A stretch of 64,000 nucleotides of DNA from Parapedobacter koreensis (lineage in GTDB: Bacteria > Bacteroidota > Bacteroidia > Sphingobacteriales > Sphingobacteriaceae): assembly GCF_900109365.1 (NCBI RefSeq), contig NZ_FNZR01000007.1, positions 62,001 through 126,000 on the forward strand. The letters are read 5' to 3'. Position 1 is the first letter of the stretch, and each line of letters opens with the position of its first letter. Positions 8,471-17,013 of this stretch are shown one piece after another. The position numbers and the translations under genes were made by a program. A model generated the notes under the pieces. The model had not been told where the DNA came from. It worked only from the letters and a program-made list of their open reading frames with translations, and did no database searches.

Positions 8471-8507
8471 AATTAAAAGCGCCTCCCTGTATTCGAGGAA
8501 GGCGCTT
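8471..8507 (-). terminator. Threonine-operon attenuator (intrinsic terminator)
   Basis: On the reverse strand the arms AAGCGCCT (from 8507) and AGGCGCTT (to 8477), extended by partly paired TCC/GGA, form a GC-rich hairpin followed by TTTTAATTTT. It lies between the leader peptide stop (8542) and thrA. The 5' arm contains CTTCC, complementary to GGAAG that overlaps the leader-peptide 3' end (8545-8549), a possible antiterminator pairing. Confidence 0.88.
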
Positions 8508-8541
8508 CATGTCTTTATTGGCTAACAATTACCACATGCAA

Positions 8542-8604
8542 TCACTTCCCCCGGGTTTTCCCCCCGGTAGTGGTCGTGGATGTCGTAATCGCGGTATATC
8601 TCAT
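8542..8604 (-). CDS. thrL: thr operon leader peptide, 20 aa with eight threonines
   Basis: The short reverse-strand ORF starts MRYTAITTSTTTT and continues GGKTRGK before TGA. Eight of its 20 codons are Thr (four consecutive) and one is Ile. The layout is promoter, leader, hairpin with U-tract, thrA: the classic arrangement of ribosome-mediated attenuation, as in enterobacterial thrL. Stalling at Thr codons when charged tRNA-Thr is scarce would free the downstream RNA to form an antiterminator. The Thr run is about 45-60 nt from the leader end, close enough for stalling to affect pairing of the GGAAG segment. The composition strongly disfavours chance. Confidence 0.9.
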   Translation of the reverse strand: MRYTAITTSTTTTGGKTRGK

Positions 8605-8626
8605 TATTGTTTTATAATTTCCGTGA

Positions 8627-8657
8627 CAAAGGAAAATCTTTATTTTCAAATTATCAA
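8627..8657 (-). promoter_or_regulatory. Candidate promoter of the thr leader-thrABC operon
   Basis: The reverse strand reads TTG (8655-8657), a 20-bp spacer and TTCCTTTG (8627-8634), one mismatch from TAnnTTTG. Transcription would start about 15 bp upstream of the leader peptide ATG, giving a short 5' end as expected for attenuation. Confidence 0.6.
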
Positions 8658-8732
8658 GAAAAAAGTCATTTTTTTAAAAATCCTACATTTTTTAAGAAAT
8701 CTAAAACAAATTCATAGATCTTATTTTTTCTC

Positions 8733-8763
8733 TTGCTCGAATGAAATTTTTACCATAGCTTTG
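8733..8763 (+). promoter_or_regulatory. Promoter of the NlpC/P60 gene
   Basis: TTG (8733-8735), 20-bp spacer, TAGCTTTG (8756-8763): a perfect match to the Bacteroidota consensus. The expected start leaves a 5' untranslated region of roughly 65 nt before the ATG at 8837. Confidence 0.75.
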
Positions 8764-8836
8764 CGAACCATCGGGCATAATGTACAGTGCCAAGATGAAC
8801 AATCAACGTCTGCATGTTTAAGAAAAAGGCAGTTTA

Positions 8837-9421
8837 ATGAAGAAAAAAACATTAGTAGCTTGTATGCTATTTGCTTGCTTATTTGCCGTATCGCAAGCAC
8901 AGACCTTAACCGAACAGCCGGTAGCAAACCCGTCGGATCCGGATAACTTAGCGAAAGATTATTTCTCCCAAATAATGGGTGTAGCTGTTTCGGCGACGAC
9001 CAATACAAAACTATACCAATTTATCTATGAATGGATAGGCACCCCCTACCGCTTGGGTGGTAAAACAAAAAAGGGTGTTGATTGCTCTAAATTTGCTTAT
9101 GAGCTTTATGACAAGGTTTTCAATACCACGTTAGGTCATAATAGCCGCAACATCTACACGCAAGTAGATCCCATCCGAAAGGAAGAATTGAAGCCGGGGG
9201 ATCTGGTATTTTTTAAAATAAGGAGCCGCAGCATCACCCACGTCGGTGTATATATCGGCAATGATAAATTTGCCCACGCTTCATCTAGTCGCGGCGTAAT
9301 GATAAGTGATCTGAATGAGGCCTATTGGAAACGCTACTATTATAATGGCGGCAGGATGCTTACGGCAGCAGCTGAACCAACTTCTGAAGGGGGAGACACG
9401 CAGCAGCCGACCATAAACTAA
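8837..9421 (+). CDS. NlpC/P60-family cell-wall endopeptidase
   Basis: The 194-residue exported protein has a signal peptide (MKKKTLVACMLFACLF, cleavage after SQA-Q near 22), a short linker and an NlpC/P60 cysteine-peptidase domain at about 58-175. Visible active-site residues are Cys83 in GVDCSKFAYEL, and two His in the second half, H135 in ITHVGVYIG and H147 in KFAHASSS. The family cleaves peptide bonds in peptidoglycan stems, mostly D-Glu to diaminopimelate. There is no SH3 domain; the C-terminal 20 residues are Glu/Thr-rich and low in complexity. It stands alone with its own promoter and terminator. Confidence 0.92.
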   Translation: MKKKTLVACMLFACLFAVSQAQTLTEQPVANPSDPDNLAKDYFSQIMGVAVSATTNTKLYQFIYEWIGTPYRLGGKTKKGVDCSKFAYELYDKVFNTTLGHNSRNIYTQVDPIRKEELKPGDLVFFKIRSRSITHVGVYIGNDKFAHASSSRGVMISDLNEAYWKRYYYNGGRMLTAAAEPTSEGGDTQQPTIN

Positions 9422-9472
9422 AAGCACCTCGCGATACTCAATTGCTAATTCCTTAAAAACCGTATTTATAAC

Positions 9473-9506
9473 ATCCGTACACACACTTTTATGTACGGAT
9501 TTTTTA
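9473..9506 (+). terminator. Terminator after the NlpC/P60 gene
   Basis: Inverted repeat ATCCGTACA (9473-9481) and TGTACGGAT (9492-9500) with a 10-nt loop, followed by six T. It lies about 50 bp after the stop. Confidence 0.8.
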
Positions 9507-9543
9507 TTTGCATGAGTAATCCGCTTTTTTAGCGTCTTTCAGT

Positions 9544-9574
9544 TTGAAGCCCTCATGAATATTCCCTATTTTTA
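9544..9574 (+). promoter_or_regulatory. Candidate promoter of the phosphoribosyltransferase gene
   Basis: TTG (9544-9546), 20-bp spacer and TATTTTTA (9567-9574), one base off TAnnTTTG. It lies 30 bp upstream of the ATG. Confidence 0.5.
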
Positions 9575-9603
9575 CCGGGCTATTTCACTGTAAAAACCAG
9601 CAT

Positions 9604-10116
9604 ATGTCTGAAAAAAAAGTTTTGATTCTCAACCAAGAGCAAATACAAAAAAAAACTATCCGTATTGCTTATCAACTACTTGAAGACAATTTTGAAGAGG
9701 ATTCCCTGGTGCTGGTGGGTATAGCAGACCGTGGTTATGTATTTGCGCAACGGCTTAAGGCATTACTCGAACAAATCTCCGCACTTCATATCCAACTCAT
9801 CAAAGTTACATTGGATAAGACGAGCAGCACGTTGGCTGCGCAAACGGATATCCCTATTGAACAGGCAAAAAACAAGGTTGTTATTTTGGTAGATGACGTG
9901 CTAAACAGCGGCCGCACGCTAGCCTATGGTATGGGTGTCTTCTTTGATGTACCGCTCAAAAAGATGCGAACAGTAGTATTGATTGATCGAAGCCACCATA
10001 AATTCCCAATTTTCAGCGATTTTTCCGGATTAAAATTATCCACTATCCTAAAGGAACACGTCACTGTGACGCTTCACGAATTTGATGGCGGTGAAGACGC
10101 CGCGTGGCTTCTATAG
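9604..10116 (+). CDS. PyrR-like phosphoribosyltransferase
   Basis: The 170-residue type I phosphoribosyltransferase has the PRPP-binding motif VVILVDDVLNSGRTLAYGM at about residues 93-111. GIADRGYVFAQRL at about 39-51 resembles the first substrate loop, and a PyrR-like segment DRSHHKFPI follows at about 133-141. The family includes PyrR (pyrimidine attenuation protein and uracil phosphoribosyltransferase) and hypoxanthine enzymes. The DRSH segment favours the PyrR branch, but no pyr genes are adjacent, so the substrate cannot be told. Convergent with the MltD-like gene. Confidence 0.82.
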   Translation: MSEKKVLILNQEQIQKKTIRIAYQLLEDNFEEDSLVLVGIADRGYVFAQRLKALLEQISALHIQLIKVTLDKTSSTLAAQTDIPIEQAKNKVVILVDDVLNSGRTLAYGMGVFFDVPLKKMRTVVLIDRSHHKFPIFSDFSGLKLSTILKEHVTVTLHEFDGGEDAAWLL

Positions 10117-10172
10117 AAGACAACCTATCCCTTAAGCAAGCTTAATGTAATGGTGTTTACCAAAAAATATAT

Positions 10173-11597
10173 TTAATCAACTTTGATTTTCAGTGTCATA
10201 CCTGGCTTTATCTTATTATTTTTCAAACCATTAGCCGCTTTGATAGCCGACACGCTGGCACCCCGATGTCGCTGGGCAATATCGGACAGCGTATCTCCTT
10301 TTCTCACCTTATAGGAAAGATATTCCCGCAAGTCCCCTTTTTCCGAAGTCAGGGATGCCTGACGATGGACATCCAACCGCTGGCCAGGTACTATAATATT
10401 CTTTTTGATGCTGTTCCACACACGTAAATCCTGCACCGTGACACCATAGCGTTTGGCAATGCCGTCCAGTGTCTCACCTTTGCGCACCCGATGGGTAAGT
10501 GTTTCTTGACCGACATTTGTTGAATTCGCCGCATTCATCAAAGTTGGTGTCCCACTTGGGTTATTTAATGCAGCATATAGTGCCGAATATGCCTCAGGCT
10601 GCACTTCCGGCAATATCAATCTTTTCGGAAATTCTGGGCTACCATTTACGATTCCTCGTTTATATGCAGGATTCAGGGATTTTATGATGTCTTCATCAAT
10701 ATCCAACGCTTGGGCCACACCTCCAAAAGGGATAAACTTCTGTACCCAGACGGTCTCCGTAGTCGACCTGATATCGTCTACCTCAACAGGCTCGATACCA
10801 TGTTCTTTATGGTAACCCAACATGTAGGTCATTGCAATAAATGCCGGCACATAATTGCGCGTTTCACGTGGTAAATAAGCACTAATCGCCCAATAGTCCG
10901 GATTGGTCAATCCGGAACGCTGGATTGCCCGCAGTACATTTCCTTTACCGCAATTGTAAGAAGCGATAGCTAACAACCAATCGCCAAATTCGTTGTATGC
11001 ATCCGATAAATAAGCAGCAGCCGCATAACTTGCTGCTATCGGATCTTTTCGCTCGTCGATATAAGTATCCATAGCCAAATTATACACCCGAGCAGTGGCA
11101 TACATAAATTGCCACAAACCCGTAGCTCCTACCCTAGATACCGCATGGGGATTCAATGCTGATTCAACAATGGATAGGTACTTAATTTCATCAGGCACAC
11201 CGGCCTCTGCAAAAACCTGTTCGTAAATCGGAAAGTAATATTGGCCGAGCCCCATCATTCGGGAAAGGTATCCTTTATACCGATCGGTACTGTACACGTC
11301 TATGTAAGACTGTACCTGGGTATTGTATGTAAGGGGTACCGTTTTCTGCAAATAGGCTAATCGTCCCTCAACCGTAGTAGGCACAAACTTCAGGATTGGA
11401 GGCGTATCAAACTCCTCTTCAAGATGGACGAAATGTACACTATCCGCAATCAGATCAAGCTGATCGCTGATATAATTAGCAATATTATTTTGCGCTAAGG
11501 TATCTGAAAGTGAGTCTAGGGGGGCTGTTTTCGAAAGTGCCAGCTGAGCACATAAAACACCACTTACGGCGATTGCCGAAATTTGTTTTAATTTCAT
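10173..11597 (-). CDS. mltD: MltD-like membrane-bound lytic murein transglycosylase
   Basis: The 474-residue exported protein has an N-terminal signal (MKLKQISAIAVSGVLCAQLA), an SLT domain at about 118-260 and two LysM repeats near 368-411 and 429-473. The catalytic Glu is E145 in LSIVESALNPHAVS, followed by the family motif GATGLWQFM and IASYNCGKGNVLRAI. LysM motifs HRVRKGETLDGIAKRYG and YKVRKGDTLSDIAQRH bind glycan. It cleaves the MurNAc-GlcNAc bond to form anhydromuropeptides. The gene lies downstream of tatA but is separated from it by a strong terminator. Confidence 0.94.
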   Translation of the reverse strand: MKLKQISAIAVSGVLCAQLALSKTAPLDSLSDTLAQNNIANYISDQLDLIADSVHFVHLEEEFDTPPILKFVPTTVEGRLAYLQKTVPLTYNTQVQSYIDVYSTDRYKGYLSRMMGLGQYYFPIYEQVFAEAGVPDEIKYLSIVESALNPHAVSRVGATGLWQFMYATARVYNLAMDTYIDERKDPIAASYAAAAYLSDAYNEFGDWLLAIASYNCGKGNVLRAIQRSGLTNPDYWAISAYLPRETRNYVPAFIAMTYMLGYHKEHGIEPVEVDDIRSTTETVWVQKFIPFGGVAQALDIDEDIIKSLNPAYKRGIVNGSPEFPKRLILPEVQPEAYSALYAALNNPSGTPTLMNAANSTNVGQETLTHRVRKGETLDGIAKRYGVTVQDLRVWNSIKKNIIVPGQRLDVHRQASLTSEKGDLREYLSYKVRKGDTLSDIAQRHRGASVSAIKAANGLKNNKIKPGMTLKIKVD

Positions 11598-11770
11598 GTT
11601 TTCGTTAGTAGGTATCTACGCCATAAAGTCTTCTTAAGACTAGCTTATAGCCATTCAGTTTAACAATCAAGTATCATTGGTTAAGTATATTCTACGTTGA
11701 AAAACGCGCATATTTAGGTTTTTATTGTATAGCCGAAAAATAAAAGGCACAATCATATCGAATCTATTCC

Positions 11771-11822
11771 AAAAAAAATGAGACTTTATGCCAAAACATC
11801 GCGCGCTTGGCATAAAGTCTCA
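11771..11822 (-). terminator. Terminator after tatA
   Basis: Arms 11779-11794 and 11807-11822 form a perfect 16-bp stem with a 12-nt loop. On the reverse strand a run of eight T follows. It ends transcription of the TPR-DUF4292-LytM-tatA group before mltD. Confidence 0.88.
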
Positions 11823-11841
11823 CCTCATATTGGACATATCC

Positions 11842-12036
11842 TTAGTTGTTTTCCTCTACTTTTTCCTTGGGGCTTTCCTTCTGTCCTTCTTTGAACTCAC
11901 GGATACCACGTCCCATTCCCCTCATCAGCTCTGGAAGCTTACGCCCACCAAACAACAAAAGCAGCGCCACCACAATCAATATGATTTCTGGGGTTCCAAG
12001 AAATAGCAATACTGAATTTAACATAATCGTCAACAA
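11842..12036 (-). CDS. tatA: Twin-arginine translocase subunit TatA/TatE
   Basis: The 64-residue protein has the family layout: short N-terminus, one TM helix (about 11-25, GTPEIILIVVALLLLFGGRKLPEL), then an amphipathic helix (MRGMGRGIREFKEGQ) and a charged tail. The FGGRKLPEL hinge with FG and P is diagnostic. TatA multimers form the pore for folded proteins. No tatB or tatC is in the window, as is usual in Bacteroidota. Located after the LytM-like gene with a 124-bp gap. Confidence 0.95.
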   Translation of the reverse strand: MLTIMLNSVLLFLGTPEIILIVVALLLLFGGRKLPELMRGMGRGIREFKEGQKESPKEKVEENN

Positions 12037-12160
12037 TTTAAATTACCTAATCCATCCTGCTTTGCAGAGTGGATTTTACAAATGTACGTATAAATATTTT
12101 CATCCGAATAATTTATTTTTAATTAGAGTGGCAGGGTCATACAGGCTTTATTTGCATAAA

Positions 12161-13456
12161 TTATTTCGCCAACCAAGGCTCCGGATTTATTGGAGCAGTT
12201 CCTTCCCAAAGCTCAAAATGTACTTCCGAGGTGCCGTCAGTTGGGTCTATCGAAGCCGTTCCCAGGGTTTGTCCCCGTTGAACGGTTTGCCCACGCTTAA
12301 CCGCTAAACTGCCCAAGTTCTGATAAACCGAAAAATACTTGCCATGCTGTACAAGGACGAAATAAACGCCGGTCATGTTTCCTACGGTACGTACCGTCCC
12401 ATCAAAAATCGCCTGCACGGGGGCATTATTACTTGTTCGAATCTTAATGCCTGAATTATTTACCGTGACATTTCTACCGACGGTATGCCGTCCAAACCCT
12501 TGTGTGATAAATCCCTGCTGTACCGGCCAGGGCAGTCGGCCGCGATTGCCCGCAAAATCAGCTGAAAGTTTTGCCGCTGCCGGCGTGTTGGCCAACACTT
12601 CCGTGTCACTTTTACGAACTGCGGGATTTTCAGCCTCCACCTCCTTTACCGTTTTTCCGGTCCGTTCGGCTTCGAGAGCCAGCGCCGCCTGCCGTGCTTC
12701 TTCTTCCAATCTCCGTTGTTCTTCAATCTCGCGCTGAATGGCCGTCCGTATTGCCCTTGCCAGACGTTCATCCTCCTGCTGCTTCTTCTGCAACTCCTGC
12801 TTAAACTGCTTTTCCTGCTGCGTAAGTGCCTGCAAAATTTTGGATTCGGCTCCCTGCTCCTGGGCGATCACTTTGCGTTCCCCTTGCTGTTCGGCAAGCA
12901 GGGATGCCTGTTCTTTTTTATTCGCCTCCAGCTGTGCTACCTTCAATGCAATCGCTTTTTGCGTATCGTCTATTTCTTTTGCCCGTTCTTTACGGGATTC
13001 ATTAAACTGCTGTAAATATTTTACCCGCTTGAATGCTTGGTTAAAGTCTTTCGATGCAAAAATGAACATCATTTTATTGTGGGCATTCCTATTGCGGAAA
13101 GCAAACAACACCATATTTTCATAATCTTTCCGCAATTTGGCCAATTGGTTACGCAGATTCTGAATAGTTTTATTATGCGAAGCAATCTGGTTATTAATCA
13201 ATTTAATTTCGCTATTGATGGTGCTTATTTTCTGTTCACGCAACCGCAACTGCACATTTAGCGCATTCACTTGTTTAAGAGATAAACTCCGATCGCTCGA
13301 TGTCGTTTTTAAGCTTTGATTGATCTGCTCGATCTCCCGGTTCAGGCGCTCCCGTTGCTTTTTAAGTTCGGCGCTGCTTTGCGCAACACAGACCGCTTGC
13401 GCCATGAAGAAAAAAACAAATACGCTTAAAATACTCCTAATAAAATTCATCAACAT
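12161..13456 (-). CDS. EnvC-like murein hydrolase activator (degenerate LytM/M23)
   Basis: I start this at the ATG at 13456 because GGAGG precedes it and a signal peptide follows (MNFIRSILSVFVFFFMAQA). The longer open frame to 13531 adds 25 residues with no signal. A long coiled coil (about 25-255) leads to a C-terminal LytM domain (about 325-430). Of the M23 zinc ligands, the first His/Asp pair is replaced (NSGIKIRTS instead of HxGxD), while VHFELW keeps one His. Loss of these ligands is the hallmark of EnvC/NlpD-type activators, which turn on amidases without cutting peptidoglycan. It follows the DUF4292 gene. Confidence 0.88.
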   Translation of the reverse strand: MLMNFIRSILSVFVFFFMAQAVCVAQSSAELKKQRERLNREIEQINQSLKTTSSDRSLSLKQVNALNVQLRLREQKISTINSEIKLINNQIASHNKTIQNLRNQLAKLRKDYENMVLFAFRNRNAHNKMMFIFASKDFNQAFKRVKYLQQFNESRKERAKEIDDTQKAIALKVAQLEANKKEQASLLAEQQGERKVIAQEQGAESKILQALTQQEKQFKQELQKKQQEDERLARAIRTAIQREIEEQRRLEEEARQAALALEAERTGKTVKEVEAENPAVRKSDTEVLANTPAAAKLSADFAGNRGRLPWPVQQGFITQGFGRHTVGRNVTVNNSGIKIRTSNNAPVQAIFDGTVRTVGNMTGVYFVLVQHGKYFSVYQNLGSLAVKRGQTVQRGQTLGTASIDPTDGTSEVHFELWEGTAPINPEPWLAK

Positions 13457-13534
13457 CCTGCCTCCATAAATCGTGTCATTCAGCCAAATATCGTTTGCGA
13501 AGGTAATAAAACTAGCCCGATAATCATGCAATCG

Positions 13535-14326
13535 CTATTGGATTTCCTTGTACCGGGAAGGAATGTCAAAAGGCATGGACAATACTTCATCATATGCTAC
13601 CCGTGTATAATTCATCGCCGACTGTAACTTAAGCCCTTCTGCCGTGACGGAAATATTCACCTGATAAGGAAATGTCAATTGGCCGGATTCCTGGTAGTTG
13701 GCATAATGTGCTTCCAACCGTTGGCGGCGCGCAACTTCATTTAATGAATTGCTCATTGTTCGATAACTCGCGTCTACCTGTACCGCATACATTAAATTAT
13801 TGATCTGCCCACGCAACAAATGGTTTCCATCTATCGCCCAAACCTCAGTATCGTGGCCGACAGCCTGCTTAATCACATTGCCTATCAACAGTCGCTGCAA
13901 ATTTGAAAAATCCAATTCGTCGCTGGTAAAATTATGGAGGTAATCGAATGGTTTTTTCATGTATTCGGACTGCAAGCGGTTGATGATTTGGACACTGTCC
14001 GGTGTAATCAGCACCCTGCCCGCTTCAATTCCCATTAGCGCTGTAACGGAAATCCAAATGGCCTTGTCTCGTTCGATACGCACATTCGCGGTAACATCAT
14101 AGTTGTCCTTGTTAATAACTATTTGGCTTTTAGCACGACCGCTGAATGTTGTAAAATACAATTCGCGTTGAACCACGTTGTCAAGGATGTTTGTCCGTTC
14201 GGCGCGGGATACGCGCCTTTCGTTCTTTTCTCCAACTGTAACCAATCGCTTTTTGGGAGCACAGGAAACCACAGCGACCAAAGCAATGAAGAAAATTGTT
14301 CCCCTAATCAATGTACTGTTTCGCAT
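13535..14326 (-). CDS. DUF4292 lipoprotein
   Basis: I choose the ATG at 14326 because it starts a lipoprotein signal (MRNSTLIRGTIFFIALVAVVSC). The lipobox Cys is near residue 22, while the upstream extension lies entirely inside the preceding TPR gene. The product is about 263 residues, with a mainly beta pattern (FTTFSGRAKSQIVINKDNYD, AIWISVTALMGIEAGRVLI), which fits the DUF4292 family of Bacteroidota lipoproteins with a LolA/LolB-like look. The gene overlaps the TPR stop by 23 bp and is followed by the LytM-like gene. A role in envelope lipid or lipoprotein handling is an inference. Confidence 0.8.
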   Translation of the reverse strand: MRNSTLIRGTIFFIALVAVVSCAPKKRLVTVGEKNERRVSRAERTNILDNVVQRELYFTTFSGRAKSQIVINKDNYDVTANVRIERDKAIWISVTALMGIEAGRVLITPDSVQIINRLQSEYMKKPFDYLHNFTSDELDFSNLQRLLIGNVIKQAVGHDTEVWAIDGNHLLRGQINNLMYAVQVDASYRTMSNSLNEVARRQRLEAHYANYQESGQLTFPYQVNISVTAEGLKLQSAMNYTRVAYDEVLSMPFDIPSRYKEIQ

Positions 14327-16061
14327 CAATCTTTTTGGATAGTTTATCAATATCCTTGCCAACCGATTGAGAAATGGTTCGCGCCTTTTTCCATTGCGTG
14401 ATTGCACCATTGGTATTTCCAAGCTGGGCCAGTATATCACCGTAGTGCTCCAGTAAAGTATCAGATACTACCTCGGAGTGTTTGATGGCCCTTTCTATCC
14501 AAACCAATGCCTCATTATATTTTCCTTGCTGGAACAACACCCACGCATAAGTATCTTCATAGGAGGCGTAATCGGGCATGATTTCGTTTGACTTTTTTGA
14601 CATATCGGCAGCCATCGCCAGCTTTTCCTTACGCATCGCTAAGTAGTAGGCGTAGTTATTGAGCGCATAGGCATTCGTGCTGTCCAATGTAATAGCCTCT
14701 TGATAGGCAACGTCAGATTCCGCGTGCATTGATAACGCGTTGTAAATATCACCAAGGTTACTGTAAACTTGAGTTAGTAAGGGCGTATGCGTTTCATCGG
14801 CGTTGTTTAATGCCGCTTCTAAATACGCACGGGCTTCCTGATAGTTCTTATTCCCAAGAAAACCATGGCCGGTGAAAAACAACATCAATGGATGATTGGC
14901 AAACAATTGTAACGCCTCTTTCCCGTGTGCTTCTACATCATCATACCGGCCCATTTGGAGCTCCACTTGCAGCAGTTGCTGCCAAACACCTTCAATATAC
15001 CTGTTTTTATCCAGCGCGTCCAGGTACGCCTGACGTCCCTGTTCCGGCTGCTGCAGTTGCACGTAAATATCTCCCTTTACTGCATGTGCCTTGGCCTCCC
15101 GTGGGTAAGTCTCGGCCAATAAATCCGCTAAGCCCGTCAAATACTTGGCATCGATTGGATGATCGTGCTCGTTAATGGCGGTATAAAGTATACCGGCTTT
15201 GGCATCGATATCCAACTTGTCACTCAGGAAAGCCTGCCGCAGGAAATCGTAGGCCTGCCGCTGCTTGCCCATGGCCAAATAAGTGTCGGATTTACTCAAC
15301 AAGACAAGCGGCTCATTCGGAAAGATTCCTGCAACACTATCTAATAAAGCAAGGGCTTTTTTAGGTTCTTCAATATCAGTATACAATTCGGCAAGCAGAA
15401 TATAGCCTTTGCTCTCCGCAGGCTTTTTAGCAGCAAGCAGTTCCAATTCCTTGATTGCCGATAGCGTATCGCCCTGCGCCAAATAAATTTGGTGTTTAGC
15501 CAGGTATTGATCGTTCGTTTCCCCAAACTTACCGGCTATCGTATCCCACGTCGCCAACGCATCTTCGTACTGTTTATCCAGGTATAACGTATAAGCCTTG
15601 TCATGATAATTGGATGCTTTATTGGGATTAAGTGTAATGAGTTTGTCAAATACGGGCGGCATTCCCTTCACATTTGCAGTCTTTTTATAGACATCTAACA
15701 ACATCGTCCAATACCACTCATTCTCCGGATGGAGTTCTGCAGCACGCTTTGCCGCACGTTCGGCAGCCGCATAATCTTTGTTTTCAAAATAAATTCTTGC
15801 CAATTCGAAATGGGCCGCATCGTTGTCTGGCTGCAAGCGCACCAGTTTATCAAATGTATTTTCTGCAGCAGCTAACTGACCGGAAGACTTCTGTTGTATA
15901 CCTTGGAAGTATAATTCCTTAATCAACAGGCTATCGCCTACACTGAGGACTTTGGGCACAGCAACTTCCTCTTGGGCACAAACAACACTTCCCATGAACA
16001 CCAGCCATCCAATTACCACTATCCGTCGAAAAACACACACCTTTATTATTACTTGCCCCAT
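14304..16061 (-). CDS. Exported tetratricopeptide-repeat protein
   Basis: The 585-residue protein has an N-terminal signal (VVIGWLVFMGSVVCAQ, cleavage near residue 29) followed by about ten TPR units spanning roughly 50-570. Recognisable units include AENTFDKLVRLQPDNDAAHF, AERAAKRAAELHPENEWYW and ALVWIERAIKHSEVVSDTL. It is likely a periplasmic or outer-membrane scaffold. It heads the group TPR-DUF4292-LytM-tatA. The synteny with cell-wall proteins suggests a role in envelope assembly, but the sequence does not show which. Confidence 0.88.
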   Translation of the reverse strand: MGQVIIKVCVFRRIVVIGWLVFMGSVVCAQEEVAVPKVLSVGDSLLIKELYFQGIQQKSSGQLAAAENTFDKLVRLQPDNDAAHFELARIYFENKDYAAAERAAKRAAELHPENEWYWTMLLDVYKKTANVKGMPPVFDKLITLNPNKASNYHDKAYTLYLDKQYEDALATWDTIAGKFGETNDQYLAKHQIYLAQGDTLSAIKELELLAAKKPAESKGYILLAELYTDIEEPKKALALLDSVAGIFPNEPLVLLSKSDTYLAMGKQRQAYDFLRQAFLSDKLDIDAKAGILYTAINEHDHPIDAKYLTGLADLLAETYPREAKAHAVKGDIYVQLQQPEQGRQAYLDALDKNRYIEGVWQQLLQVELQMGRYDDVEAHGKEALQLFANHPLMLFFTGHGFLGNKNYQEARAYLEAALNNADETHTPLLTQVYSNLGDIYNALSMHAESDVAYQEAITLDSTNAYALNNYAYYLAMRKEKLAMAADMSKKSNEIMPDYASYEDTYAWVLFQQGKYNEALVWIERAIKHSEVVSDTLLEHYGDILAQLGNTNGAITQWKKARTISQSVGKDIDKLSKKIDAKQYID

Positions 16062-16065
16062 AACT

Positions 16066-16096
16066 TTGAAAAATCAATTTTATTATCGTACCTTTG
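16066..16096 (+). promoter_or_regulatory. Promoter of the rplM-rpsI-rpsB operon
   Basis: TTG (16066-16068), 20-bp spacer, TACCTTTG (16089-16096): a perfect consensus. The RNA leader before the GTG start of rplM would be about 50 nt. Confidence 0.82.
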
Positions 16097-16151
16097 CAAA
16101 CCCTTAAATGAGGGGCTAAATATATTTATTAATTATTTCAAAACAAAGCAA

Positions 16152-16595
16152 GTGAATACGTTAAGTTACAAAACTGTCTCTGCCAACAAAAGCACCGTCA
16201 ATAAGGAGTGGATTGTTGTTGACGCTGAAGGCGAGATTTTGGGGCGCTTGTCATCTGAGATTGCCAAGGTAATCCGGGGAAAACACAAGCCTTCGTTCAC
16301 CCCACACGTAGACTGCGGCGATAACGTGATCGTGATCAATGCAGACAAAGTTAGGTTGACTGGCAACAAGCTCGAAGAGAAGGTGTATAGCCGTTACACC
16401 GGTTACCCGGGCGGCCAGCGTTTCAATTCTCCGAAGCAGCTGCTGGCGAAGCATCCCGAACGCATTCTGGAAAAAGCCATACGCGGTATGCTACCCAAAA
16501 ATCGCTTGGGACGCGCCTTGTTCAAAAACCTGTATGTATATGCAGGCAACGAACATCCCCATGCAGCGCAAAATCCAAAAACTGTTAAATTCTAA
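16152..16595 (+). CDS. rplM: 50S ribosomal protein L13
   Basis: The 147-residue protein begins at the GTG at 16152 (V/M-NTLSYKTVSANK); the longer open frame upstream crosses the promoter and is rejected. Family motifs include WIVVDAEGEILGRLSSEIA, GDNVIVINADKVRLTGNK and the C-terminal YVYAGNEHPHAAQNP. L13 is an early assembly protein of the large subunit. It is followed by rpsI after 11 bp, the standard pairing. Confidence 0.97.
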   Translation: MNTLSYKTVSANKSTVNKEWIVVDAEGEILGRLSSEIAKVIRGKHKPSFTPHVDCGDNVIVINADKVRLTGNKLEEKVYSRYTGYPGGQRFNSPKQLLAKHPERILEKAIRGMLPKNRLGRALFKNLYVYAGNEHPHAAQNPKTVKF

Positions 16596-16606
16596 GGAGC
16601 AAAGAA

Positions 16607-16993
16607 ATGTCAACAACTAACACTTCAGGAAGAAGGAAAACTGCAGTTGCCCGCATTTACTTATCAGCTGGCAGCGGCAACATTACCGTAAACGGTAAAG
16701 ACTATAAAGAGTATTTCCCCACATTGCCATTGCAATACATCGTCACCCAAAGCACGGAAGTAGCCGGTGCGACAGGTAATTACGATGTGAAAGTTAACGT
16801 AGCCGGAGGGGGTATCAAAGGGCAAGCGGAAGCTGTTCGCCTGGCGATAGCCAAAGCGCTCATTGAGCTCAATCCCGAGGTGAAACCTGCATTGCGCGCG
16901 AAAGGTTTGGTAACCCGTGATGACCGGATGGTAGAACGTAAGAAACCCGGACGTCGCAAAGCACGCAGGAAATTCCAATTCAGTAAACGTTAA
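16607..16993 (+). CDS. rpsI: 30S ribosomal protein S9
   Basis: The 128-residue protein shows the S9 pattern GRRKTAVARIYLSAGSG near the N-terminus, GQAEAVRLAIAKAL in the middle and the basic tail PGRRKARRKFQFSKR, whose last Arg reaches the P-site tRNA. AAGGAGCAAAG precedes the ATG, closer to a canonical ribosome-binding site than most genes here. Between rplM and rpsB. Confidence 0.97.
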   Translation: MSTTNTSGRRKTAVARIYLSAGSGNITVNGKDYKEYFPTLPLQYIVTQSTEVAGATGNYDVKVNVAGGGIKGQAEAVRLAIAKALIELNPEVKPALRAKGLVTRDDRMVERKKPGRRKARRKFQFSKR

Positions 16994-17013
16994 TTTTTTA
17001 AGGAGAACAAAAA

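Noticed and set aside
8545-8570. G-rich GGGGGG/CCC stretch in the thr leader as a G-quadruplex or pause hairpin
   Set aside because: It is coded by leader-peptide codons, and the runs do not form four evenly spaced tracts; only the GGAAG pairing is proposed.
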